64,000 nt of DNA. Source: Atherinomorus stipes (lineage: Eukaryota; Chordata; Actinopteri; Atheriniformes; Atherinidae). The translations under genes and the position numbers were made by a program. Position 1 is the first letter of the stretch. Every line of letters begins with the position of its first letter. The notes under the pieces are model-generated. The model worked only from the letters and a program-made list of their open reading frames with translations, did no database searches and was not told where the DNA came from. The stretch covers positions 62,001 to 126,000 of the forward strand of contig JALJCO010007870.1 of assembly GCA_023101725.1 (NCBI GenBank). The letters are read 5' to 3'. Positions 46,659 to 58,250 of the stretch are shown here, one piece after another.

Positions 46659-49505
46659 AAGATTCATGAAGCTATCACTGCAATCGTTCAAGAATCAGTC
46701 GTGAGTTGCACCTGTTATATGACGACAAAGAAATAAAACAGGCAATTGTTCAAGCATCATAGATTTTAAACATGTAATGAGCTCTTCATTTATATTTTGA
46801 CCCCACCTAAATCACAGAATCACAGTCTCTTCAGCTGAAGTCTCTCAAAAAATCCCTCTAAATATTGAATTTTAAAGCCTGATGGCTTGATATGTATGGT
46901 ACAGGTATGGAATAATGGCCTGATCTCGTTATATACATCCATATGTTTTGTAGTGTGGCACAAAAAAAAATGTTAAAGTATGTAAGCAGTCTGCCTCTTT
47001 GAAATATAAGACTATTGCCCTCAAACAGTAGTTTATGAATCATTTGGGAAGTTAAGATCCACACATGCTGATACATGTGCGTTGAGCATCTGTGGCTCAC
47101 CTGTGACCCGTTCCCGCTATACCTGCTAACCAGATGAACTTGCAGATAGCTCCTCTCTGGGGACTTGGGAATGTTCCCCATCCAGCACTGACCTATCGTT
47201 AACCTATGAGGATTTTCCCTACTTCTTGGTAAAAGCTTTCGAGTTGGATATATTGAATTTCTCCCTTTTTTGAAATTTAAGTTCAAAGGACTCATGTTGA
47301 GTAGGTAGTACAGTCCAAGGAAATAACCTAATTTAAGAGTTGGTTTGGACAAGTTTCAAAAAAACTATGATGGGGCCATGTTGAAGCTGAATAATCACTT
47401 TCTTGTTGCTGTAAACTTTTTAGGTATAAAAGAAAATGGATTAGGATGAACATGACAAACTATGTTTGGGATTTATTTCTCTTTGGCTTAGTTTTTTTTT
47501 TTTTTTTTTAAGAGGAAAAAAACAGTTGAGGTGCAAATTACAAGACGCAGACCATCCACAGGTTTAGTTTTGACACGTTTGCAGTTTCTGTTTCATTCCA
47601 AGGGCTGATCAGAGCAGAGATGAAAGCAGAGAGAGGAAACACACAGGCCTTTGGTGCTAATCACGTGCTGATTGGCAGTTAGGGAGCCTTTCAGAGTTTA
47701 AAGAAAAAGGTAATTATGCCTTAACACCGTCTCATTGTTATCAGTGGCAGCACAAACACCTGGGAGAAAGGAGGCGTGTGATACTTAAAGACATTTTCAC
47801 ACTCGCTGGTTTCATTATTTTTCCTGCACTTATAATGTTTATCATGTCTTGTGAGTAAACATTTAGCTGTGACAGCTGGCTTGGTGGGTGAAATAGACAT
47901 AACTTTGCTCCATCTGCAGCTTTAACTGTCTGCCTTGTGGTTCAAATCACCGAACAACAAAAGGCTGAGAGGCGTACATCTTACATACAGAGAACCAAAT
48001 CTAGTCCAATGAAAGAGAGAATGTTGCTACCAAACATGTTCTCAAGATCTTTAAGGAAATTGGACACAAGTTGGCTAATTGAAGGGGTGGCAGAGGTTAA
48101 ATGCTTCCCTCAGCATTTCAATCAATCTGTCCGCACTGCTGCAGGGACTTAAAACTGGATCTGAACGTGGGTCCATCTGAGCCTCCTTAAGGCTGGTACA
48201 TGTAGACATCCTAGAAGGGCTGCAACTGCTGCCTCAGAAGAAGCACACAAGCCAGCAGTGAGCCACACACACCCTATCACCCCATCACCTCAGCCTGTTC
48301 ACTCCTGCTCCCTCTAAAACCTGCTGAATTCATCATTCTGTTGCGGTACTAAAATCTTCAATAAAAGGAAAACTTCTAACTCAAAACACCTCTCAAAACT
48401 AAAAATCACTGAAACACGTTTTTTCAATAAGGGCTCCATTTCCAGCCTGACTAATGTCACTCACAATAGAGGGCCAGCAGTGTATTTTCTTTTTTTTTTT
48501 ATCCTGTCAGGCCTCACTGTGATTGAAATCTTGTTCGTGTCACTAAGTGCGGCTGTTTAACCCCCCGGCCTTCACAGGATATGGCACGAATTACGTGAAC
48601 ACACCACACTGCTTAGATTGTAATCTTTCATAATATACAGCCAATTTCCAGACTGCTACATATAGCTGATTGGTGCAGTCAGTGGAGCAGTCCGTGCCTT
48701 CAGTGTTGTAGTATAAACAATCAAATAATGAAGCTTTTCATCTGGATGCTCCGCGCAGGCTTCTGCGCCCCACTACGATGTCTCACAGACTAATCTTTGT
48801 TTCTTTTTTAATTAGGCAAATGCACTCCTTTGTATACACAACTGCACATCTGTAATTTACAGTTTGATTAGTTTTCCATGGAGATGTTGCAAGATAGCAA
48901 TGATTGCTATGCAGGGAGGGGGCTGTCACATACTTGCTGCTGTCTTTCAGCACTAAATGAGGGGTGTTCTCAGTCTTTGGTGGTTTGTTTAACCGCTTAT
49001 ATGATTGGATCGTTCATTAATTCTCATTCTGTCATGTCCCAGCATTAATCTTTTTTTCTTTTTTTTTTTTTTTTTTTTTTACTGGCCCTTTAAACCTCCT
49101 CTCTCAACATCTGTCTAATGATTTACTGTGGACATATTACACAGTGAGTTGTTTTTCTGCCACTGGTATATTCTGATGCCTTAATGCAATGAAGCGTTGT
49201 AATTCGTTTTAACCAAATTAGCGCTCTGCATCATATTAGATTTGATATGGTGAGGCTCGGGCACATTTTGTTTGAACGGCCACTCCGCAAATATGTATGC
49301 AGCCACATTAATGAGGCAGCCTTTTTATGTTTTAAATTACTGAAATGTGTAAAGTATTGCTGACTTTGCTTCTTTTTGTCCTCAGAATGTCCACAAGAAG
49401 TTCATAGACTTCTTTTCATCGTTGTCAATTATTTCTTCACCTCCCCCTTCTTTGCCTCAGCATCCCACGCTTTGTAATGCTCTTACGCATTTACTAGTAT
49501 GCTAT
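46659..49505. other. Noncoding stretch with possible conserved noncoding DNA
   Basis: The longest open frame of the window lies here (minus, 46858-47352, 164 residues) but has no recognised domain, signal or splice context. A T run of about 18 lies near 47490-47508, and a T-rich run at 49050-49080. The parts 48590-48960 and 49190-49330 look unique and carry octamer-like and homeodomain-like words (AATTAGGCAAATGC, CATTAATGAGGCAG), so they may be conserved noncoding elements; this is only an impression. Confidence 0.4.
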
Positions 49506-49678
49506 CATTTCCCAACATTGTGGCCACTAACCTCAGTAACCACAACTCAGCTGACTGCCGGTCACCACTCCTATAGGGAACACACCCACAGGATATTGTT
49601 TATACCTCAAAATATTGCAAATATTATCATTATCCATGTGCTTGGTAAACAAATATTCCACAGGCCAAAAAAAGGGGG
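49506..49678 (+). repeat. Dispersed direct repeat, copy 1
   Basis: Closely related to 52366-52528 in the same orientation. Shared phrases are ATTTCCCAAC, then GAACACACCCACAGGA, then GTTTATACCTCAAAATATTG, then CCATGTGCT.GGTAAACAAATA and GGCCAAAAAAA. No coding frame or terminal inverted repeat is evident. Class unknown. Confidence 0.8.
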
Positions 49679-52365
49679 GGAAAAAAGTCCATAAACTTCT
49701 TGTAAATTCAGAACCTTTTAAAGCAATATTGATAGGGTACAACTCATTTATCAAATTCTGTTGAAAGAGAGTAATGGAGTTTAAGTTATGAAGCTTTGAT
49801 CTTTGCTTTAATGAGTTTATATTTTTTCTTATTTGCAGGAACAGAAAGAGACTGACATACTTTCACACGCTCGTCCTTCATATTTTGGATTAATCCTTGA
49901 ACCTCTTGCAAATAACGAACACACAAATTCTCTCCCCTCAAACCCTGACAATGCCAAACCTAAAATGTTCATGAAACAAGTGGAAACACATTCATTTAAA
50001 AGCCCATTTTTATAGCTGACAGAAGACATAAAAGTGGATACAACTCCACTTCTTTGCATGCATTTTGTCAGGGAAACAGAATACATGTTTTTTTCTGCCT
50101 CGATGAACCCTCACTCATATATGATTTATCTTTACAGACTACAACCAAACAGCCAATCAACATACATCACAAGAAGTTTTGACATAATGATATAAAAGGC
50201 TGTTTATTTGTTAATTTATTCCCAAAAATGAATAATTATAAGAATGGTTTGACACCTTGGAGGGATGTAGGCCAGCTGTGGTTCTGATCCAACCGTTCAC
50301 ATGTGTGTGTCCAGACAGATCAGAGAGAGAGGGAGGGTTTGCTGCTGTGTGGCTGCTCCACCTAATCCCAGGCCGCATTACTCAACCAGTCCAGTCAAAC
50401 AGCATACAGACACGGGGACTTCCCCTTCCCTCCAAAGACGTAGAGGAATACTGTATTGCCTCATGCACCACTGAGGTAATATCATTACTTCAACCAAATG
50501 CAGCAAAGTCTAACCTGTGTATTGTCTCCAGTGTCTAAACTACATTGTGTGAGAGTGCATGTTAAGGATACAGTATGTCAGCACAAGACTAATCTTTCCC
50601 TAGAAATACTGCGGAGATAGCATTACCATTACTCTGGGATTATCAAATGCATTTCAGTGCTCTTTTTTGTGAGAGAGTTCTCGAACACAGAATGCATACC
50701 TCGTCTCTTGCAAGAGTATCAAACAATGCTTTTAGTCATTTTCATATCTTTTCCCCAATAGATACGGGTTCCGTCTTCTTCAGGGGAAATCCATCACGTG
50801 GGTGTACAACAACTCTATGAGGTATTGTCTCTTGCACGCAACTCTAAAATTACTGCTATCCGCCCTTTCTGCCACTCCTTTAACACCTTCAGGGTACTGA
50901 AAGGTGTCATTTCTTAAAAGAAAAAGACAGAAAAACAGATCCAAACACTGCAGGTAACCGTGCTCATATCTGCTGGAACATAGCTCATAAAGTCCTCCGC
51001 CTCTCATCATATGCATTTCACACAGGTATAATTGTACGTTACTGATGTGCTTGTCCCAAGTTAAACATATGGGAAGGATTACATACGCCTCTTCAGTAGC
51101 ATAATAATGAGAAGAGACTGTGTAATAAGTACAAACTGGATCTGCGCTGACATATTTCCCTTGATAGATAAATATGAACTTGAAGCAAAGCATTGGGTCT
51201 ATCTCTGAAAACAAACAGGGCCATATATTTCACTTGGAATAACAGCGATCAGCTGTATCAACACTGATCCTCCTACTGCAGCCAGCCACCTCAAGTGAGA
51301 AACCATCAAGTTTGAAGCCGTCCTCTGAGTGTGTTCGAAAAGTCATGAGGCAAATGTCATTCAGCTGAGTGGTCTATTAAACATATCAGGGCTTGATATT
51401 TAGTTTAATGACCAATCTTCACTGAACACAACTTTCAGCTCCTGCAAAATGCTCAGACAAAATAAAAACACTGAATCTACAAAGCAGCGCAGCTGAGGAG
51501 CGCTTTATGGCTGCTATGATTTGATGTCAGTATTATGATAGTGAGGCCTGCCTAACTTTTCCTCCTGCAAATAATCTGTCTGCTGTTTGCACTGGCACAG
51601 CTGTTTGCACTGCCTTTGTTCAGCTGTCCGTGCGCTCCCTCCCTTCTCCCAGTTTGATAACATAATACTCCAAGCTTGTTTCCAAAGGGTCATAAAATGA
51701 GTAGGAGCCGCTATCTGCTCTTTGATTGAGCAACAGCAGATTTAAGCACATCCCATGAACCTGGAACATTTTACCATCCAGTGTTTTCTCTCCCTCTCAC
51801 ACATCCTGAAGACGAGGAACATGCAGCAGAGTTGAAAGGCTGAGAGAATTATTTTCTTTATAACGCTCTAAGATATCAGATTTGTTGTGCCTTTGAAGTT
51901 AAACATTTGTCATTTGATAATAGTGAATATAAACTGCTACTATGCCAAAGAGCTGCACTCTAAAAGGCTCAAATTCTAACGCATTCCTTTGGGAAAAGAC
52001 CTTGAAAATGGCATTAATCCAATTTGTTGGGCCTTTTGTTGCAACTACACAGCTGCCTTTTATCAACATTACAAATCAGCATTTCAACGTGTAATTTTTC
52101 ATCCTGTAAAACTCAAACTTAAACAATATCATAGTTTCACAGACTGAGTCAGCGTAACACAGTCCCACAGTGTTGCACTGTGGCTGTTTGAGTTGAGTTG
52201 GTAAGACTATTGTTAATGCTTCTCCTACCCCCCACCCCCACTCCAGCCCACCACTCATCCTGACAAGATGTCAGCTTTCAATCACCCAGCAGGACCCTGA
52301 AGTAAAGACATGCTAATTTGGATTTACTTCTTGGTACTGCTTTTTACATTTGTTACGGTTTTGTG
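49679..52365. other. Noncoding stretch, no gene recognised
   Basis: The minus frame at 50780-51214 (144 residues) and the plus frame at 50257-50538 (93 residues) show no known domain. The 51240-51830 part is repeat-free and compositionally even, a possible candidate for conserved noncoding DNA. Nothing nameable is present. Confidence 0.45.
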
Positions 52366-52528
52366 ATTTCCCAACGTCGCAGCCAAATAGTAGCCACAAC
52401 CAGCTAAATGCTGGCCACCACACCTAAAGGAAACACACCCACAGGACATGGTTTATACCTCAAAATATTGAAAATATTATCCACATCCATGTGCTGGGTA
52501 AACAAATACTTCACTGGCCAAAAAAATG
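52366..52528 (+). repeat. Dispersed direct repeat, copy 2
   Basis: Second copy of the 49506-49678 repeat, in the same orientation about 2.86 kb downstream. It is co-linear over its whole length with modest divergence and one larger difference in the first third (around the CAACTCAGCTGAC segment). Direct copies this close could recombine and delete the intervening DNA. Confidence 0.8.
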
Positions 52529-55500
52529 CATCAACTATACTTTTTCCCAGACTCTGACAGTCTTATACAAGTGATGCTGTCAGTTTTTCCCATGTTGACA
52601 CACACTAATGGTTAGTAAATGGGTAATTCAGGTGTATACCTCATTCCCTGATGGTTTATGTGTGTAATTTCCTCCAAAAAAGAAAGTATTCAGCAAAGCA
52701 GCTTAAAAAGCATGGCTATGTGTTTTGTAGGAGACATACAATGAATGATTCAGGGCTTATTCATGATGCATTTTATTCTGTGGAAGGTCAGAGAGGTGGG
52801 ACCCCGTAGATCCACCTTTGACCTCCAAAAACCACTGTCATTGTCAAGACTGTCTGCTCCTCTCCTTCTCATTATCAGCAAGGCAACTGCAGGAAGTATT
52901 GACTGATCTCAGATGTGCTCCTACATTGTTTTATAGTTTTTCTTTATATAAACAGTTCAACTCCGGTGGCTGGTGCCTTCATATAAGCGGCATGCTTAGT
53001 CACAGATTTAGTCTGCAGGGACTATGTGTTTTGTTTCAATCATCAAAGCTATTGGGTTGAGGGTCTCTTCTCTTCGCCTATCACTCAGCAGCACTCATGG
53101 CCACTCAGACCCTGAAATCTTACTCCAGGCTGCTGAGAGGAGTAGGCGGTGGGGCAAAAGAAACGTCTCCCTGGCCTTGCACGGCACCGCCGGGGGTCAC
53201 TCTACCATTCTTCTGTTACACAAAAGACTTCTTCAAGTGCCTGTGTGACAATGGCCTTTAGATCAGTGGAGCGTAATGATTACTGGTTAACGTGAATGCA
53301 CTCTGGATTAATTGAGCCAGAATTAATATGAAGTTTTGGACATTTCTTTTAGAAGCAAGTGAAGAAACTTGTTCTTGATCCAGTATTTCCATGCTGTCCA
53401 TTCCTTTATTTTTTTTACATAGCAGACATTATTGTGGATGATCATTAGGAATGGATTGGTCTCAGACCTGAGGTTTGTTAATGAGCGCAGCCTCTCACTT
53501 TCAACCTTAAGAGCGAACATAATGTCACTCACAGGCTCCTCATAATGAATGTGCACAAACCACATGTCCACAATAGCAGTGAAGCATGATTTCACAAGAC
53601 AAGCCTTTAAACTTAGCACAAAGGAATGTCAGATGTGCTGACACAAAAGATCTCCCCTCTTTCTCCTTGATTTACATAAAGCGCCATGCACCGAGGGAGA
53701 TGAGACATTCAAGCATTCGCACACCACATTAAAATGCATTCAGGGATTCTGATCAGAATGAAAAACATTATCAAATAAAAATAATTAAAACAAGGCTGTG
53801 GGTCTATAGTTTCCAGACTGCTTTTGTTTAGCTGTCGTAAACAGAGTTAGCTGCGTCTGTGAGGGAATTTAAAAAATACTGGGCCCCTTCTGTTGTGCCG
53901 ACCTTGATTCACAGATCCTGAGAGACTTGCCAGCACTTTGCTCTCTTTCAGCACAAGTTGACTTGGCCAGTGACAGACGTGCACCCTCATGTCAAAACAC
54001 TGTCTGCTTCTGCCAGCCTGCAGACCGTGTGCAGAAAGGCCCAGTTGCTGTCATCCTCGCATATTTATGTATGCAGCACATTCTTGTACACATGACAACA
54101 TATGTAATATATTAAAGAGCAACTATGCCACTAGATTGTAATGCAGAAAAAGCAGCCAAGCCTAATTATCAGTAATCATATTTTACTGTTAAATAGTTTT
54201 TCAATTAATTGTGTAATCTGCATTTAATGGTTTTGGAGCCTCATCGTGTTTTGCCTCTGTTGTCGATTACCTCAGCATATCAGTATCTTAAGATGATTTA
54301 TTTTTCTCTGTTTCATTTGTGGCTAATAGGACCACTTTGCTTTGGTCTTTTTGGACCATTTGGTGTGGAGTAACCACATTAGTGAACCAGATATGGATTC
54401 CAGTTTGTTGCAAGCTGACACCTCTTCAAAAGGCTGCAAATCTGCCAACCACGCAGACTTATCTTCTCTCTAGCTGTTGCACATAAAGCTTCTAGTGCAA
54501 TAAATGGTAAAATGAAAACATGTTTAGTCTTTTTGTACCTGCATGAGGCTTTTTTTATTTTCCTTTTAACAACTGGAACTTTCTGAAGTGCAAAGAAAAG
54601 GAAATTCTGACCTTGAACAGTCCCATTCCTCATTTTTCATGATGTCTTGGATGTTGTGCTGAATTTTACAGATTTTCCCATATTGTAACAAAGCCCTGTA
54701 GCTGACATGTTGCACTGAAGCAACGAGGAGACATTTTAATTAAAGCTCATTTGTATCTTATCTAATTTTTTTCAAAAAGAGTTTTAAAAAAATGTAATTG
54801 AAGAAGACTGTGGAAACAAAAAGCTCTTTTTACTTTGTCATAGCAAAATTCACCCAACCCAGCGAGCCACAATGATAATCTGATAATTTGAAAAAAAAAC
54901 ACTGCAATGACAATGTGATGTCTGTATGTCACCCACATGTGTAATGCCTACATACTATTTGTCATCATGCTATGTGGAAAATATTGTTCCCTCTGGCAGC
55001 TTTACAACTACTTTGCAGTATTTTGAGAGCTGTGGCCAAGAAGAAAGAGACATGGCAATAAAACCCCTCCTGTTGCATATTAAGGCCCAGTGAAATTTAA
55101 CCATTCTGAGGTTTACCATTGATTGAGTGTCTCTGCCTCTTTTGTGAAAAATGAACAGAAGCGCTGCAATCTTCTTTCAAAATCTGGTCAAAAAAGTTTT
55201 TATTTTCTTAAAAGATATGGAACTGACATATAAAGTATGCTGACTCATATGACACAACAAAAGAGATGTTTATGTTGCGGCTTTATCAGTACTTTAGAAA
55301 ACTGTACTGACTGTGTTTGTATTTGTCTGTATCAATGCAAACATAAACACCTCCAGGTGGAGACTTCTTGACTTCTGCAAACAAGCCTTCAAACATTAAA
55401 TGAGTAATCTGTATTTCTATATCAACACAGGACCTCATGACTTTTACATAAAGGCAGACCTCATAGAAATGACTTTCAAGGAACTCTCAGCTGACTATGA

Positions 55501-55781
55501 AGCATTTATAAAGAATAGACCTTTTTCTGCTCCTTTTTTCATGCTGTAAACCTTTTTTTGTAAAGTAAGCATTTAGTTTAAAGATACTTGCTTATATTTA
55601 CCTCCAATTTTGAAAAAATCATGGCACTAAAAACGTCAGTAGGAAACATCTTGCAGTTTTACTTGCATCCAGAGACCCCATATGAGTGAGAAGAAATTGA
55701 CGATATGGATATTAGCTGCTTTGCCATCTTTAAAGCTGTGCTGTTCCTCCTGCGTTGGGTCTTTAAGCTGCATCATAGCTT
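52529..55781. other. Noncoding stretch, no gene recognised
   Basis: Frames are 98 residues or fewer and unrecognised. The part around 53240-53340 carries several ATTA-type cores (for example GTAATGATTACTGG and GGATTAATTGAG) in otherwise unique sequence, as in many enhancers; this is unproven. The rest is ordinary AT-rich DNA. Confidence 0.45.
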
Positions 55782-55940
55782 AATTACCCACAATGTAACT
55801 TTTTCACCTTTAAAATATGTGTTTCTGACTCGTTTTGATGGAACACCAACGTTCAATAAACGCCTTTTAGAGCCGTCACTGCTCAGCAGCATCTCAAGGC
55901 TTGGACACCGCATTATGTAACTTTTCCATCCGGGACGCAG
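55782..55940 (+). repeat. Dispersed repeat, copy 2 (relative at 45.3 kb)
   Basis: Same order of phrases as 45265-45430. It lies just upstream of the TTAA element. After that element, 57426-57690 ends with a segment (TTACATACTGGACTTTTAAAG) in the style of the far end of such fish repeats. The whole could be one old repeat of about 600 bp split by the later insertion, but this is inference. Confidence 0.65.
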
Positions 55941-56097
55941 CTGTGACATGGCAGCCAACTATTGGTTGCGCCCCACATCACGTACAAGCAAACGAATATG
56001 AACAAGATATGAACAGTACCTCCAGTACCTCATCCATAGCATTTTGCCCTATTAAAAAAATAGTGCAAAAATGCAACATTGATAAAGGTTGCTTTAA

Positions 56098-57421
56098 AGG
56101 GACTAGAGGCAGGAATTTTTAAAAAACCAAACATGCATGTCCATTTTTTGTAATGCTAATGAGTGATGAAGCGCTAAATACCAAAAAGAACGAGACCACC
56201 CACGTCTCTCTCTGTTGCCTTGAACAGGCTGTGTGCTGCAAAATGCGCTGCAATTCGGTGGCTGAATTTCCCGCGCTGCCCTGCGGACGTGACGTCAAAA
56301 ATGACACTGCATCCGCATCCCCGACAGTTTTGATACAGGAAGAAATTCAAACACTGTAAGCGATAGTTATGGATTCTTCTGCCATCAGCAAACGATCCAG
56401 ATCAACTGAAAGACACTAAAAAGTGTAACTACAAAGAAAAAGCACATTATCCACCTTATTCCTCTGCCCCATGAGCCCTTGCGTGAAATATGCGAGCAAC
56501 TTCCGGTTCGACTGGAACCGGCATTTATTTACATGCTAGATGTTCACGCTACTCCACGTTTTACGAGCTTTTTAGGTAAATTACGTGGGAACATCAGCTG
56601 TCACAGCTCAGACAGGACAACGTCACATTCCCTCCGCCTCCTGCAACAGAGAGGTGGGAGGATGATGATAAAGATCTGGCCAAAAATAACAAACAGCAGC
56701 CTTTAGCTCCGTCTTAGCTCTGTCACATCTGACTGTGAAGCAATGAGAAATCGTAAAAGCTCCGAGGCGTGTCAGTACCTTCACATTAGGTGAAATCAGA
56801 CGTCTGTACAGAGAAGTTTTGAGTCTGGATTTGGAGAGAGGGAAGGAGTCCACTGTGGAGATCGGGAATTTCAGAGATGGGGAGCAGAGTGTTACAGAGG
56901 AATAAGGTTGGTTGTATTTTGTTGAAAGAGGTGCGATACGATCTTATTTACCTAAAAGTAGATGATATTTTAGTCCTAAAATGCGACCGCTACGTTGCAG
57001 TCTGGAGCCCTGCAGCCTCTCTCACTAAGACCGAGGTGCATGTTCTATATACAAATCGCTGCTGTAGCCACAAATTCAACTTCCTCTGCTTGTTAGTACA
57101 ACCACGAACCACACAACATGTTCCTGAACCGTGAAAGTACATTTTTCGGGGGAAATAGTTCAGAAATGTTATGAATACTCTTGTTGAAATGTTCGACTAA
57201 ACCGCTAGCCGAAACAACATCTTATACTGTGAGTCAATGGCGAAGCGCTTTTTCTGGTATCTCACAGGAAGTTGATCGCATCGTCGTTTCTACATGTGCT
57301 AGCTCAGGAATAAGGTGGATAGCTCCAGTTTGTGCACGCTCCCGTGATGGCTTGGCTCGTGGCTGCAGTAACCTGAAGAGCCAGTCGCAAGTTTCATTTC
57401 TTAATCTTGCCTGTAGTCCCT
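56098..57421. mobile_element. TTAA-target non-autonomous transposon (piggyBac/Kolobok-like), 1,324 bp
   Basis: It is flanked by TTAA at 56094-56097 and 57422-57425. The terminal inverted repeats are AGGGACTAGAGGCAGGA on the left and, on the minus strand, AGGGACTACAGGCAAGA on the right, with 15 of 17 matching. The interior contains no transposase that I recognise. The 135-residue frame at 57181-57588 crosses the right end and is not a gene. A partial inverted relative lies at about 40 kb. TTAA targets are used by piggyBac and Kolobok; the termini do not decide between them. Confidence 0.85.
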
Positions 57422-57425
57422 TTAA

Positions 57426-57726
57426 ACAAAACTTGTACAGCAGTTTTAAAGTTCAGAGGGTTCTCACTTCACAGACATTATTTTGTCCATTCAGGGACAC
57501 CGTAGTTAAAATAGTGGAACAAATATGGCAACCTCCATGTACAGTATGTATACCCGTCCAGCAAGTAGATATAAATGACTCATTCTAACATGGCCGTTGC
57601 TTTAGTGTAGCAATTACACATCATTAGAAACAGTTTTAAATCATATATCACATTTTTCTGCAATTGACCTTTAATTTTTTACATACTGGACTTTTAAAGC
57701 TCTCTATACTTATATTGAGCATACAG
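57426..57726. other. Noncoding stretch, perhaps the right half of a split repeat
   Basis: No gene. The sequence starts at the TTAA junction and ends shortly after TACATACTGGACTTTTAAAG. This closing phrase resembles the end of old fish repeats, and it may be the continuation of the repeat at 55782-56093. Confidence 0.4.
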
Positions 57727-57728
57727 TA

Positions 57729-58248
57729 CAGTTGTGCTTAAAAGTTTACATACCCTCCTATTTAAAAAAAAGGCTAAATTCACAATAGTAGGCTAATTCA
57801 AATAACATGAAACAGAAAAACTATTAATAAATTGAAAAAAAAAATACTAAATTACAGTTTACTAATGTAAAATCTAGACTTTTAATTCTTGTTTTAAAAA
57901 TCATTTAAAAAAAAAACAAATAAATAATAAAAATGAAAGCACCTTGCTCATTAACTGTTGGCCAAAATACCTGTTAACATAAGTCTTATCGAACATTACA
58001 GAAAACACCTGACTGCAGGGTTGCTCAACAAAATTTTAGCTCAGGAGCCCCATCATGCTTTTTTACTTGTTTTATTTTTTTTTTGTTTGTTTATAAGATT
58101 TTTGTTGAACCACAATACAAAATCAATGTCACAATGTTCATAAAATTTTTTATTTATTATTGCTTTTGTCAATTTCAACTTATTTCACTAACAGCTGATT
58201 TTTTTTCTGTCTTTAATGGGAGGGTATGTAAACTTTCAAGCACAACTG
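57729..58248 (-). mobile_element. Tc1/mariner-type MITE, complete copy (520 bp)
   Basis: Perfect TA duplications flank it (57727-57728 and 58249-58250). Terminal inverted repeats start CAGTTGTGCTT(A/G)AAAGTTTA and run about 30 bases with one or two mismatches, ending ...CATACCCTCC. The interior is AT-rich, with no transposase. Its reverse complement is co-linear with the copy at 63495, sharing TCAGCTGTTAGTG.AATAAGTTGAAA, ATGACATTGAT-like and GGGGCTCC phrases, hence the minus orientation relative to that copy. Confidence 0.92.
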
Positions 58249-58250
58249 TA

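Noticed and set aside
47870..47960. tRNA-like box B (GGTTCAAATC).
   Set aside because: No matching box A, acceptor stem or cloverleaf pairing can be made.
49376..49694. Possible exon after CCTCAG (NVHKKFIDFF...).
   Set aside because: The similarity to anything known is nil and the frame runs into a dispersed repeat.
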